Shown one piece after another: positions 46,791 through 56,265 of a DNA stretch of 64,000 nucleotides. The stretch comes from Paraglaciecola algarum (GTDB lineage: Bacteria > Pseudomonadota > Gammaproteobacteria > Enterobacterales > Alteromonadaceae): contig NZ_JAKGAS010000002.1 in assembly GCF_021532655.1 (NCBI RefSeq), positions 248,001 through 312,000 on the forward strand. Direction: 5' to 3'. The translations under genes were made by a program, and so were the position numbers. Below the pieces are notes generated by a model. It did not search any database and was not told where the DNA came from. It was given only the letters and a program-made list of their open reading frames with translations. Position 1 is the first letter of the stretch; each line of letters opens with the position of its first letter.

Positions 46791-46822
46791 ATGAAAGGCG
46801 ATGTTAAAACATTGCCTTTCAT
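46791..46822. terminator. Bidirectional terminator between the hydrolase gene and hslO
   Basis: ATGAAAGGC-G-ATGT and ACAT-T-GCCTTTCAT form a 13-bp stem with one internal mismatch and a TAAA loop. It lies between convergent genes and has T/A-rich flanks on both sides. Confidence 0.8.
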
Positions 46823-46843
46823 TTAAATAAACCGCTTACCAAT

Positions 46844-47734
46844 CTAACTTTCAGCTGAAGGCAAATTGAAAGTCCCAGCATGAATACTTTCTATATCGAT
46901 AGCATCAAAGTTATACTCAGTATGACAATATTGGCAATTCATTTTAATACTGCCTTCTTGGCTGACGATATCTAGCAGTTCTTCTTTAGCGATACCAACT
47001 AAAGCTCCTGCACTGCGTTCTTTACTGCAAGTACATTTAAACACTACTTTTGTTGGAGGATAAACTTCTACATCTTCTTGATGATATAAACGATGTAGAA
47101 TTTCCTCGGCTGGTAAGCTAAATAATTCGTCATTTTTGATGGTGTTAGTTAACTGACTTAAATGTTCAAAAGCCGTATCTTCTATTTGGGTGACAGCACT
47201 ACTTGTTGGCAAAACCTGTAAAAACATACCACAGGCCAACGAAGCGCCTTTTGATAAATGGGTGCGTAATATGACTTTAGTGGCTAGTTGTTCTGACTGT
47301 TCAAAATAACTTTCTATACATTCAGCTAGGCTAGGTTTGTCTAGTGCCACCATGCCTTGATACCGCTCTCCCTTAGCAGGGGTGATTGTAATCACCATCA
47401 CACCTTTACTGATTAGTTTGTCAAAACTATCAGGTAAAATCTCTAATTCTTCATTCCAGCGTGCCACGCCTCTTAGTTCTTGCTTGTGGGTGCCATTAAT
47501 TACTGCATAAGTTAAGGCGCCTTCACCTTGCAATTGTATGGCAATATCGCCTTCAAATTTTAACGTGGCTGTGAGTAAACTCGCCGCCGCCATTAATTCT
47601 CCCAATACTTGTTGAACAATAGGCGGGTAATGATATGAATCTAAAATAGTTTGAAAGCTATCACCTAAACGTACGAGTTCGCCACGTACATTTCCTTGGT
47701 TGAATAAATAACGGTGAAGTTGGTCAAAAGCCAT
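46844..47734 (-). CDS. hslO: Redox-activated chaperone Hsp33
   Basis: A 296-residue holdase that is switched on by oxidation. The N-terminal domain matches Hsp33 (MAFDQLHRYLFNQGNVRGELVRLGDSF). The C-terminal redox switch has the four Cys of the zinc site: CTCSKE (about 238-243) and CQYC (about 270-273). AYGRGGx-type features are absent as expected. It lies 43 bases after hslR on the same strand, the usual hslR-hslO pair of heat-shock genes. HslO protects proteins during oxidative heat stress. Confidence 0.97.
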   Translation of the reverse strand: MAFDQLHRYLFNQGNVRGELVRLGDSFQTILDSYHYPPIVQQVLGELMAAASLLTATLKFEGDIAIQLQGEGALTYAVINGTHKQELRGVARWNEELEILPDSFDKLISKGVMVITITPAKGERYQGMVALDKPSLAECIESYFEQSEQLATKVILRTHLSKGASLACGMFLQVLPTSSAVTQIEDTAFEHLSQLTNTIKNDELFSLPAEEILHRLYHQEDVEVYPPTKVVFKCTCSKERSAGALVGIAKEELLDIVSQEGSIKMNCQYCHTEYNFDAIDIESIHAGTFNLPSAES

Positions 47735-47777
47735 AATGTTTACCTTGTTGTGTAATCTGTAGTTTACTTAGCGGGTT

Positions 47778-48188
47778 TCATTGTTGTTTAAATTGAATGA
47801 TTTTCCGACGTTGTTTCTTATCGGGTTTGTGGTCTGGTTTAGGGCTATGAAAAGCGCTAAGTTTTCGAGCTTGGGTATTACTTGCCCGTAATTTTTCACT
47901 TTCTACTGTTTCTTGATACATGAGAACGGCTAGCGGGGCTCCCTGTCTTTGTTCTTTCAGTTGCAGAACTTTTATATCTTTAAAGTCGAAACCCTGAGGA
48001 ACTTTAATGCTCGCGCCTAACTCTACTATTTTACCTGGCTTGCTACGCTGCCCATTATATTGTACCTTGCCGGATTGCACAGCATCTCGAGCAATGGCGC
48101 GAGTTTTAAAAAAACGCGCTGCCCATAGCCATTTATCTAAGCGCACCTTGCCTTGGATATCTGTTTGTTGAGAGCTTAATTTTGGCAT
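47778..48188 (-). CDS. hslR: Ribosome-associated heat shock protein Hsp15 (S4 domain)
   Basis: A 136-residue S4-type RNA-binding protein that binds stalled 50S subunits carrying nascent chains. The S4 motif is at the start: VRLDKWLWAARFFKTRAIARDAVQSGKVQYNGQRSKPGKIV is split in the protein as VRLDKWLWAARFFK followed by GKVQYNGQRSKPGK. The C-terminus is basic (KKQRRKII). An upstream in-frame ATG at 48266 would add 26 residues of no similarity to the family; the 48188 start fits the usual length of about 133. Divergent from gspC. Confidence 0.94.
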   Translation of the reverse strand: MPKLSSQQTDIQGKVRLDKWLWAARFFKTRAIARDAVQSGKVQYNGQRSKPGKIVELGASIKVPQGFDFKDIKVLQLKEQRQGAPLAVLMYQETVESEKLRASNTQARKLSAFHSPKPDHKPDKKQRRKIIQFKQQ

Positions 48189-48315
48189 AAATAAATAATT
48201 TTCATTGTTATTTTTTTGTAACCTTGATTGATTAGAGTTGTAGCCCAACTTACTACTAGTTATCATTAGTAAGTTACGTTTTTTATATACTTTACAAATA
48301 TCCCACCGAGAGATA

Positions 48316-49269
48316 ATGACAGTCGCAAATTATAACGCTAATCAATTATGGCTCCAACTAGTTAAAAACCAACATAAATTAAATGTGTTGGTGGTAGCTC
48401 TATTGTTGATTTTTTTATTGGCTTACGCGGCAGAGCTGACCTGGCGTCTGTATCCGCAACCTGAGACCAATCATCAATCATCAGCGGTAATCACTCAATC
48501 AAATGCAACGAGCAGTAATAATAGCCGTTTAAACTTGGCCGATATTAAAAAACTAAATTTGTTTGGCGATTTATCTGCTAAACCTGAAGTGGAAAAAGTA
48601 GTCACTGAAGCTCCCGTCACCCGCCTTAATTTAACCTTAACAGGTGTAGTGGCAAGCAGTGTTGAAGCACAAGGCGCTGCAATCATTGAAAATCGTGGCC
48701 AACAACAAACTTACGGTATTGGTGAAAAAATTGAAGGTACTAATGCATCCTTGCAAGAAGTGCATGCTGATAGAGTCATTATAAAAAATGGTGTCAATCA
48801 CGAAACCTTAATGTTAGATGGCGTGGATTATACTAAAGTGAGTTCTGCGCAAGTCGCCCAAAAGTCGAGTGTTTTTAAAAGCAGTGATGAAAACTCACCT
48901 CAAAGCCCATCTCAATCTGACGAACAAAGACGTACCCTGTCTAAAGCTGCTATTCAAGCCACACTAGATTTACAAAACCAGCCTGCTAATTTTACTGATT
49001 ATATAAGTATCTCTCCTCATCGTCCTGATGGAGAGCTAGCTGGTTATCGGGTGAGCCCAGGGAAAAATCCTACATTGTTTACGTCAGCTGGTTTAGAAGC
49101 AGGCGATGTGATAACCGAATTAAATGGTTTAGATTTGTCTGATATGCAGCAATCGTTAGAAGCCATGAATATGTTGAAAGAATTACAATCTTTGCAAATG
49201 ACGGTTTTACGTAATGATGATCTTTTAACCATTTTTCTAGATCTACCCCAAGGGGAAGAGGAATTTTAA
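48316..49269 (+). CDS. gspC: Type II secretion protein GspC
   Basis: The inner-membrane clamp of the type II secretion system that contacts the secretin GspD; 317 residues. Short cytoplasmic part, one transmembrane helix (about 23-41), the homology region (about 70-150: LADIKKLNLFGDL, LTLTGVVASS, GIGEKIEG) and a C-terminal PDZ domain (about 225-315: ISPHRPDGELAGYRVSPG, FTSAGLEAGDVITELNGLDL). GAGAG precedes the ATG. First gene of an uninterrupted gspC-N operon. Confidence 0.95.
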   Translation: MTVANYNANQLWLQLVKNQHKLNVLVVALLLIFLLAYAAELTWRLYPQPETNHQSSAVITQSNATSSNNSRLNLADIKKLNLFGDLSAKPEVEKVVTEAPVTRLNLTLTGVVASSVEAQGAAIIENRGQQQTYGIGEKIEGTNASLQEVHADRVIIKNGVNHETLMLDGVDYTKVSSAQVAQKSSVFKSSDENSPQSPSQSDEQRRTLSKAAIQATLDLQNQPANFTDYISISPHRPDGELAGYRVSPGKNPTLFTSAGLEAGDVITELNGLDLSDMQQSLEAMNMLKELQSLQMTVLRNDDLLTIFLDLPQGEEEF

Positions 49270-49271
49270 GC

Positions 49272-51332
49272 ATGACCTGTAGTAGTGGCAAACGCCCAGT
49301 TTTATTTAAAGGATTATTAGTTGCAGTAGCGAGTGCATTTTTTGCTGTTGCTACTTTCGTTTCAGCAGCAGATTATTCGCCGAACTTTAAGAATACCGAA
49401 ATCGGTCAATTTATTGATATTGTTGGTAAAAATTTGAAAAAAACCATAATAGTTGATCCTAATGTACGAGGCAAAATTACCGTTCGTAGTTATGATTTAT
49501 TGAATGAAGATCAATATTATCAATTTTTCCAAAACGTGCTGCAGGTATATGGTTATTCAGTGATTGAAATGCCTAGCGGTGTATTAAAGGTCATTCGTTC
49601 AAAAGACGCTAAATCATCAAATATTCCAGTTGTGGAGGGCAGCCCTTTTGATGGTGATGAAATGATCACTCGAGTGATGCCAGTATACAACGTTCCTGTT
49701 CGTGAACTAGCTCCTTTATTACGCCAACTTAATGATACTACTGGTGGTGGTAATGTAGTCAGTCATGATGCATCTAATGTGATGATGTTGACTGGGCGTG
49801 CTGCGGTTGTGAATCGCTTGGTTGAAATTATCGAGCGAGTTGACCAAGCTGGTGACGAAGAAGTAGAAATCGTAAAACTAAAATATGCTTCAGCATCTGA
49901 AATGGTACGTATCATTGATAGCATAAATAAATCTCAAGGAAAGGCTCCAACAGCCAATAGTAAGTCGGCGCCAAGAGTGGTGGCTGATGATAGAACCAAC
50001 AGCATCATTGTTAGTGGTGATGTAAAAGCTCGCCAACGTTTAGTCAATCTCATTGAGCGTATGGATCAGGAGCTAGAAACCAGTGGTAATACACGGGTTA
50101 TTTTCCTTAATTATTCGAAAGCAGAAGACTTAGTAAAAGTATTACAAGGTGTAAGTTCAAGTATTCAAGCTGAAGCTAAAGGTACCTCAAAAACGAATTC
50201 TCGCTCAAATAACAACCGCGCGATTAGTATTGACTCTCATGAAGATTCTAATGCATTAGTCATTACCGCTGAACCAGATATGATGCGCTCTTTAGAAGAT
50301 GTGATCAGGCAGTTAGATATTCGTCGAGCACAAGTGCAAGTTGAAGCCATTATTGTGGAAGTGTTTGAAGGTGACGGTACAACTTTAGGTGTGCAATTTG
50401 GTAGTGAAAAAGGTGGCGGTACGCAATTTACCAATGGAGTTGCCGGTATAGGCTCGTTAGCTGTTGCTGCTGATTTAGCGCAAGATAAAACCATAGTAGA
50501 CACGGTGACTACTACCTCAAATGGGGACGTTGTGGTAGTACCAACATCAAAAACTCAACTAGGTAATTTTGAGCCACTTGCCAGTTTGCTTGGTGGTGTA
50601 AATGGTATGATTGCTGGATTTGTAAAAGGTGGTTGGGGGGCTGTGGTGCAAGCTGTGAGTACCGATACCAATTCAAATATTCTAGCTACGCCTCATTTAA
50701 CCACTATGGATAATGAAGAAGCATTTTTTATTGTGGGTGAAGAAGTACCAATTATTACCGGCTCAACTACAGGCTCGAGCAATTCCAATCCATTCCAACA
50801 GGTAGATCGTAAAGAAGTAGGTATTAAACTTAAAGTCACCCCACAAATTAATGAAGGTGATGCAATTCAATTGTTAATTGAGCAAGAAGTATCAAGTGTA
50901 AATGGCGCCACATCAGTGGATATTTCCATCAGTAAGCGTGAAATTAAAACCTCTGTGATTGTGAACGATGGCGGAACAATTGTGTTGGGTGGTCTGATAG
51001 ACGACGCGGTACAAGAAAGTGTTTCTAAAGTCCCTCTATTAGGTGATATCCCTATTCTTGGCAATTTATTCAAATCAACCACAACGAGTAAACGTAAACG
51101 TAACTTAATGGTATTTATTCGTCCCACTATTATTCGTGATGGCGTGACTATGAATGACATTAGTAAACGTAAATATCAATATATCCGTGGAGAACAATTG
51201 AAGCGTCAATCTCAGGGCGTTCCTTTAATGCCATTGACTGAGGGCCCAGCATTACCAGAGTGGGACGATACATTAAGTTTACCGCCAAATTTTGAAGAAT
51301 ATATTCAAAATAAAGACAAGGACCAAAACTAG
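49272..51332 (+). CDS. gspD: Type II secretion secretin GspD
   Basis: The outer-membrane secretin channel for folded exoproteins; 686 residues with a signal peptide of about 32 residues ([19 protein letters not shown]). Periplasmic N0-N3 domains follow ([30 protein letters not shown]; the N3 linker is Ser/Asn-rich near residue 305). The secretin core has the VPIITGS segment (about 493) and [22 protein letters not shown] near the end. It ends with a C-terminal S-domain that could bind a pilotin. Two bases separate it from gspC. Confidence 0.97.
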   Translation: MTCSSGKRPVLFKGLLVAVASAFFAVATFVSAADYSPNFKNTEIGQFIDIVGKNLKKTIIVDPNVRGKITVRSYDLLNEDQYYQFFQNVLQVYGYSVIEMPSGVLKVIRSKDAKSSNIPVVEGSPFDGDEMITRVMPVYNVPVRELAPLLRQLNDTTGGGNVVSHDASNVMMLTGRAAVVNRLVEIIERVDQAGDEEVEIVKLKYASASEMVRIIDSINKSQGKAPTANSKSAPRVVADDRTNSIIVSGDVKARQRLVNLIERMDQELETSGNTRVIFLNYSKAEDLVKVLQGVSSSIQAEAKGTSKTNSRSNNNRAISIDSHEDSNALVITAEPDMMRSLEDVIRQLDIRRAQVQVEAIIVEVFEGDGTTLGVQFGSEKGGGTQFTNGVAGIGSLAVAADLAQDKTIVDTVTTTSNGDVVVVPTSKTQLGNFEPLASLLGGVNGMIAGFVKGGWGAVVQAVSTDTNSNILATPHLTTMDNEEAFFIVGEEVPIITGSTTGSSNSNPFQQVDRKEVGIKLKVTPQINEGDAIQLLIEQEVSSVNGATSVDISISKREIKTSVIVNDGGTIVLGGLIDDAVQESVSKVPLLGDIPILGNLFKSTTTSKRKRNLMVFIRPTIIRDGVTMNDISKRKYQYIRGEQLKRQSQGVPLMPLTEGPALPEWDDTLSLPPNFEEYIQNKDKDQN

Positions 51333-51334
51333 CC

Positions 51335-52897
51335 ATGTCTGCTGGGCAAATTAATACCACTGAAGCAGAAGAACAAGCTTTGCTAGAATCTGGCACAGAC
51401 TTAGATGCGCCAGTCGAAGATGCTGAACATAAACAATTGGCATTTAGTTTTGCTAAACGTCATCAAGTTTTGTTGGATACTGGTGAAACGCCTGCCATTT
51501 TGTATCACACTCCAGATACTGAATTTCAGATTTTTGCGGAAGTTAGGCGTTTTTTAGGTGAAGAATTTCGTTTACAACAGATTGAACTAGAAAAGTTCGA
51601 ATCACTTTTGACCCATGCTTTCCAGCGCGACTCATCAGCGGCTAAACAATTGATGGAAGATATAGGTAATGAAAGTGATTTGTTCAGTTTGGCAGAAGAG
51701 CTGCCAGACACAGAAGACTTATTAGAAAGTGAAGATGATGCGCCTATCATCAAACTGATCAACGCCATGTTAGGTGAAGCCATCAAAGAAGGTGCGTCAG
51801 ATATTCATATTGAAACCTTCGAAACTCAGCTATTAGTGCGATTTAGAGTGGATGGAGTGCTTAGAGAGATCCTTAGGCCAAATCGCAAAATGGCCTCTAT
51901 GTTGGTGTCGCGGATTAAAGTTATGTCTAAGATGGATATAGCTGAAAAACGTGTGCCGCAAGATGGTCGTATTACCTTGCGTATCGCCGGACGTGCGGTT
52001 GATGTGCGGGTATCGACTATGCCATCTAGTCACGGCGAACGAGTTGTTTTACGTTTATTAGATAAAAACAACGTACGTCTGAATCTTGAAGATTTAGGTA
52101 TGACGCAGACAAATCGTGATTATTTTTCGACTTTAGTGCGCAAACCTCACGGCATTATCTTGGTAACTGGCCCTACTGGCTCGGGTAAATCCACTACCTT
52201 GTATGCGGGATTGAGTGAAATTAATTCCAAAGACAGAAACATTTTAACTGTTGAAGATCCTATAGAATTTGATTTACAAGGCATAGGTCAAACTCAGGTT
52301 AACGCCAAAGTGGATATGACCTTTGCTCGTGGTTTGCGCGCAATACTTCGCCAAGATCCCGATGTGGTCATGGTGGGTGAAATACGCGACTTAGAAACCG
52401 CACAAATTAGTGTGCAAGCCAGTTTAACCGGCCACTTGGTAATGTCTACATTGCACACCAATACCGCTGCAGGTGCCATTACTCGACTAGAAGATATGGG
52501 TATCGAACCCTTCTTGTTATCTTCGAGTTTACTGGCTGTTTTGTCCCAACGCTTAGTTAGAACTTTATGTCCTGACTGTAAAACCTCACACCAACCAAGT
52601 GAACAAGAATGTAAAATATTAGCGGTTAACCCAGTTGAAGCAGCAAGTAATCTTATTTATTCACCTAAAGGTTGTGCGGCTTGTAATCAAACAGGTTACC
52701 GAGGAAGAACAGGTATTCACGAATTATTAGTAGTAGACGAAGGCATTCGTGAACTGATCCATAACGGCCACGGCGAACAAGCCATTGAAAAACATATTCG
52801 TCAAACTACGCCAAGTATTCGTGATGATGGTTGTAAAAAAGTGCTGTTAGGATTTACCTCACTTGAAGAAGTGTTGCGTGTAACCAGGGAAGATTAA
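51335..52897 (+). CDS. gspE: Type II secretion ATPase GspE
   Basis: The cytoplasmic hexameric ATPase that drives pseudopilus assembly; 520 residues. N1E-type domain, then the RecA-like motor with Walker [11 protein letters not shown] beginning at residue 279, Asp boxes ([13 protein letters not shown]), Walker B with [11 protein letters not shown] and the His box [15 protein letters not shown] four-Cys zinc motif of this family appears near residue 410-450 (CPDC and CAAC). The stop codon overlaps the gspF start by one base. Confidence 0.97.
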   Translation: MSAGQINTTEAEEQALLESGTDLDAPVEDAEHKQLAFSFAKRHQVLLDTGETPAILYHTPDTEFQIFAEVRRFLGEEFRLQQIELEKFESLLTHAFQRDSSAAKQLMEDIGNESDLFSLAEELPDTEDLLESEDDAPIIKLINAMLGEAIKEGASDIHIETFETQLLVRFRVDGVLREILRPNRKMASMLVSRIKVMSKMDIAEKRVPQDGRITLRIAGRAVDVRVSTMPSSHGERVVLRLLDKNNVRLNLEDLGMTQTNRDYFSTLVRKPHGIILVTGPTGSGKSTTLYAGLSEINSKDRNILTVEDPIEFDLQGIGQTQVNAKVDMTFARGLRAILRQDPDVVMVGEIRDLETAQISVQASLTGHLVMSTLHTNTAAGAITRLEDMGIEPFLLSSSLLAVLSQRLVRTLCPDCKTSHQPSEQECKILAVNPVEAASNLIYSPKGCAACNQTGYRGRTGIHELLVVDEGIRELIHNGHGEQAIEKHIRQTTPSIRDDGCKKVLLGFTSLEEVLRVTRED

Positions 52898-54117
52898 TGG
52901 CTGCTTATGCTTATCAAGCCATGGAAAAAAGTGGCAAAACTAAAAGTGGTGTATTAGAAGGCGATAACCCTAGACAAATTCGCCAGCAGCTGCGTGAATT
53001 AGGTTTGATCCCCATGCAGGTGGATCAAGTGGCTGAAAAAGAGCGTAAATCTCAACAAGGTTTTACTTTATTTAAAGCTAAGATTTCCGCCTCCGATTTA
53101 TCTTTATTAACTCGTCAACTAGCTACCTTAGTTGAATCAGCATTACCAATTGAAGAAGCTTTGTTAGCGGTAGCTGAACAATGTGAAAAGCCCCGCCAAA
53201 AAAACATGATGATGGCTGTGCGTAGTAAAGTGGTTGAAGGCCATGCTTTAGCCGATGCCTTGGCAGAATTTCCCCATGTATTTGATAACTTGTTTTGTGC
53301 CATGGTGGCCGCAGGTGAAAAATCAGGCCATCTAGACACAGTATTAAATCGTCTAGCGGACTATACCGAAAATCGTCAAAAGACTCGTAGTCAAATTACT
53401 CAAGCTCTTGTTTATCCCATGATCATGATGTTTTTTGCAAGTGCTATTGTGGTCTTGTTACTGACAGTGGTAGTGCCAAAAATAGTGGGCCAGTTTGAAC
53501 ATATGGGCCAAGACTTACCTACCATTACTAAAGTTATGATCAGCACTAGTGATTTTCTGCGAGATTATGGTTTGATTTTGGCTGGCCTAGTGGTGTTGAC
53601 AATCATAGGCATCAAAAGGTTGTTAACTAAACCCGCCATGAAAAAGCGTTATCACAAATTTATTTTAACTTTACCCCTTATTGGTAAAGTATCGAAAGGG
53701 CTGAATACCGCTCGTTTTGCTCGTACCTTAAGTATTTTAACCTCTAGTGCGGTGCCACTTTTAGAAAGTATGCGTATTGCTGGCAACGTGCTAGAAAACT
53801 TGCATATTAAAGACGCGATTAAACAAGCGGCCGGTTTTGTAAAGGAAGGCTCAAGCTTAAGGGCATCTCTAGAACAAACTAAAATGTTCCCCCCTATGAT
53901 GATGCATATGATTGCTTCTGGTGAACGAAGTGGTGAATTACAACAAATGCTCGGACGAGCAGCAGATAATCAAGACAGACAGTTTGAATCTTTAGTGGGT
54001 GTGTCACTCAAAATATTCGAACCCGTTTTAATCGTAATTATGGCAACAGTAGTATTACTGATTGTACTGGCTATATTACAACCCATTATGGCATTAAACT
54101 CTATGGTAGGCATCTAA
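52897..54117 (+). CDS. gspF: Type II secretion platform protein GspF
   Basis: The polytopic inner-membrane platform protein; 406 residues. Two homologous cytoplasmic helical domains (AYAYQAMEKSGKTKSGVLEGD at the start; SDLSLLTRQLATLVESALPIEEAL) flank transmembrane helices at about 170-195, 220-240 and 375-400. AMVAAGEKSGHLDTVLNRLADYTE and MIASGERSGELQQML are the paired GspF/PilC repeats. The TAATG junction with gspG shows coupling. Confidence 0.97.
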   Translation: MAAYAYQAMEKSGKTKSGVLEGDNPRQIRQQLRELGLIPMQVDQVAEKERKSQQGFTLFKAKISASDLSLLTRQLATLVESALPIEEALLAVAEQCEKPRQKNMMMAVRSKVVEGHALADALAEFPHVFDNLFCAMVAAGEKSGHLDTVLNRLADYTENRQKTRSQITQALVYPMIMMFFASAIVVLLLTVVVPKIVGQFEHMGQDLPTITKVMISTSDFLRDYGLILAGLVVLTIIGIKRLLTKPAMKKRYHKFILTLPLIGKVSKGLNTARFARTLSILTSSAVPLLESMRIAGNVLENLHIKDAIKQAAGFVKEGSSLRASLEQTKMFPPMMMHMIASGERSGELQQMLGRAADNQDRQFESLVGVSLKIFEPVLIVIMATVVLLIVLAILQPIMALNSMVGI

Positions 54118-54596
54118 TGAAAACAACCAAACAAACCCATTCAGCTATTTATCCGGATACTTCTCTGAGTAAAAAACTTCAAGGTTTTACCCTTATTGAA
54201 GTTATGGTGGTATTACTGATAATAGGCATTATGGCTGGGATTATTGCACCGCAAATTTTAGGCAGCCAAGAAGAAGCGCAACTTAAAAAAGCTGCGGTTG
54301 ATATACAGCAGTTAGAAACAGCGCTAGAAAGATACAAGTTAAGCAATAATGTGTTCCCTACTACAGAGCAAACTTTAGAAGCCTTAGTGGAACAACCGAC
54401 TATTGATCCAATTCCTCGAAACTACCCTGATGGTGGTTACATTCGTCGTTTGCCACAAGATCCGTGGGGTAACGATTATCAAATTTTGAGCCCAGGCGAG
54501 TTAGGCGTAATTGATATATTTTCAAATGGTCCAGATATGGAACCAGGCACAGAAGATGATATCGGCAACTGGAATTTAAACGATTATTTAAACTAA
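54117..54596 (+). CDS. gspG: Major pseudopilin GspG
   Basis: The main subunit of the type II secretion pseudopilus; 159 residues. The prepilin cleavage site is G|FTLIEVMVV, but the leader before it is about 22 residues, longer than the usual 6-10. No ATG lies closer, and the TAATG coupling to gspF fixes the start. The mature part has the hydrophobic helix, DPWGNDYQ, the Asp-rich calcium loop near the end (GPDMEPGTEDDIGNW) and a family-typical GGYIRRLP. Confidence 0.97.
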   Translation: MKTTKQTHSAIYPDTSLSKKLQGFTLIEVMVVLLIIGIMAGIIAPQILGSQEEAQLKKAAVDIQQLETALERYKLSNNVFPTTEQTLEALVEQPTIDPIPRNYPDGGYIRRLPQDPWGNDYQILSPGELGVIDIFSNGPDMEPGTEDDIGNWNLNDYLN

Positions 54597-54617
54597 TCTA
54601 AAAATTGATAAAGCACA

Positions 54618-55244
54618 GTGTTGCAAACTTGCCCAAAACTAACCATAGCCCGCGGATTTACTTTAATAGAGATCATGGTGGTGCTGTTTATTATGGGCAT
54701 TGCAGCCAGTACTGTGGTGTTAAGTTTTTCTGGGCAAAACAATGCTGAATTACTGAAAAAACAAACTCAAAGATTAGAAGTGGTTTTTAATATGGCGTCA
54801 GATTACGCGGTATTAAATCAAAGGCAACTCGGTTTACGAATCGAACAAAAAACCAATAGTTATTATTTTATGCTATTGGATGAAAATGAAGAATGGGTCA
54901 AGCTAAGTATCGATAAAACCTTTGATGAGCACTTACTTCCAGAATCATTTAGTTTAGAGTTATCTCTCACAGATTTACCTTGGGACACAGAAGACAACTT
55001 GTTTAGCACAGAAGTGTTTGACGAAGAGTTATCCTTAGATGACGATGAAACCCAAATTGGTGATGAGGAAGAAAAAAAACTACCACCTCCTCAGGTGTTT
55101 ATTTTTTCAAGCGGTGAGATCACGCCATTTTCAGTGACATTAAGTTATGAGCCTGAGTTTTCTAATGACCAGCCTGTATATTACCGCATCAATGGTCAAG
55201 ACAGCATCCCCCTATTAAGAGATGGGCCATTAGATGAGCTTTAA
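54618..55244 (+). CDS. gspH: Minor pseudopilin GspH
   Basis: A minor pseudopilin of 208 residues with a 13-residue leader and the G|FTLIEIMVVLF cleavage site. Its globular domain contains a strongly acidic insertion at about residues 115-150 (LSLDDDETQIGDEEEKK), longer than common GspH proteins. The start is a GTG, or the TTG directly after it; no ATG is near. The end overlaps gspI by 11 bases. Confidence 0.9.
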   Translation: MLQTCPKLTIARGFTLIEIMVVLFIMGIAASTVVLSFSGQNNAELLKKQTQRLEVVFNMASDYAVLNQRQLGLRIEQKTNSYYFMLLDENEEWVKLSIDKTFDEHLLPESFSLELSLTDLPWDTEDNLFSTEVFDEELSLDDDETQIGDEEEKKLPPPQVFIFSSGEITPFSVTLSYEPEFSNDQPVYYRINGQDSIPLLRDGPLDEL

Positions 55245-55629
55245 TTCTCAAAATTACTCAAGCTTACGCACAAAATTAGGTTTAACCTTAATTGAAGTAA
55301 TGGTCGCTTTAGTTATTTTCGCTTTGGTTGCGTCAGCTATTGTTAAAGCTGCCGGAGATAATTTAGGTGGTGTTGGACAAATTGAAAACATCACCTTTGC
55401 TACTTGGGTAGCCAATAACCGTTTAACTCACTTGCATCTAGATAAAACTTGGCCAGTTGAAAACAACCAATCAGGCTCAGAAGATATGGCCGGTAGAACT
55501 TGGTATTGGCAACAAAAGGTTGAAAAAACTAACGATAAAGACATGGTGTTGGTGGAAGTTACCGTGGGTACAGACAAGGCGTTAATCAATTCCGTTACCA
55601 CTATTACTGGGTTTATTTCTAAAAATTAA
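55234..55629 (+). CDS. gspI: Minor pseudopilin GspI
   Basis: A minor pseudopilin of 131 residues. The cleavage site G|LTLIEVMVALVIFALV has Leu instead of Phe at mature position 1, as in many GspI proteins. The leader is about 16 residues. The mature domain has the GspI ATWVANNRL and GRTWYWQQKVE segments. It forms the pseudopilus tip complex with GspJ and GspK. Confidence 0.94.
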   Translation: MSFNSQNYSSLRTKLGLTLIEVMVALVIFALVASAIVKAAGDNLGGVGQIENITFATWVANNRLTHLHLDKTWPVENNQSGSEDMAGRTWYWQQKVEKTNDKDMVLVEVTVGTDKALINSVTTITGFISKN

Positions 55630-55632
55630 CCT

Positions 55633-56265
55633 ATGAATAAACCTAAACTAACTAACCCATCCGGTTTTACCCTAATTGAAATATTAGTGGCTATGGCTAT
55701 TTTCAGTTTAATTGGTTTAGCCAGTGCTGGTGTGGTTAATCAAGTCATTGAAAGTGACAACCTTTCTAAGCAACGCATTGGTCAGCTAGAAGTATTACAA
55801 AGAGCCATGCTTACAATCGAGCGGGATATAATGCAGGCCATGCCGCGATCTACTCGAGTCGAGGGTGAGTTAAACGACACAGTGTTAGTCGCTGGTGAAA
55901 ATGTCTTAGAAAGCGAAACCGACGGTATGGGGTTTGTGCGGGCCGGTTGGCATAATCCTCAATTAATATTACCTAGAAGCACCTTGCAAGCTGTGGGTTA
56001 TCGTTTACAAGAAAAACAATTACAGCGTTTATACGGTAATTATGTAGACAATGTGATTGGTTATGAGCCTAAAGTTAGAGTGTTACTGACAGACATTGAA
56101 GATTTTCAGGTGACATTTTTAACGGATTTAAAAAATTTAGATGAACCTAAATCTTGGGAAGAAGAGTACGCTAAAAACTCTCTACCTATCGCTGTTTCTA
56201 TCACCATAGTCAGTACTACTTTTGGTGAAATTCACCGTGACTTTATGTTGGCCAATGCTTTATGA
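55633..56265 (+). CDS. gspJ: Minor pseudopilin GspJ
   Basis: A minor pseudopilin of 210 residues with an 11-residue leader and the site G|FTLIEILVAMAIF. RAMLTIERDIMQAMPRSTR and GMGFVRAGWHNPQ are GspJ-typical segments. The end overlaps gspK by four bases. It forms part of the initiating GspIJK tip. Confidence 0.95.
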   Translation: MNKPKLTNPSGFTLIEILVAMAIFSLIGLASAGVVNQVIESDNLSKQRIGQLEVLQRAMLTIERDIMQAMPRSTRVEGELNDTVLVAGENVLESETDGMGFVRAGWHNPQLILPRSTLQAVGYRLQEKQLQRLYGNYVDNVIGYEPKVRVLLTDIEDFQVTFLTDLKNLDEPKSWEEEYAKNSLPIAVSITIVSTTFGEIHRDFMLANAL

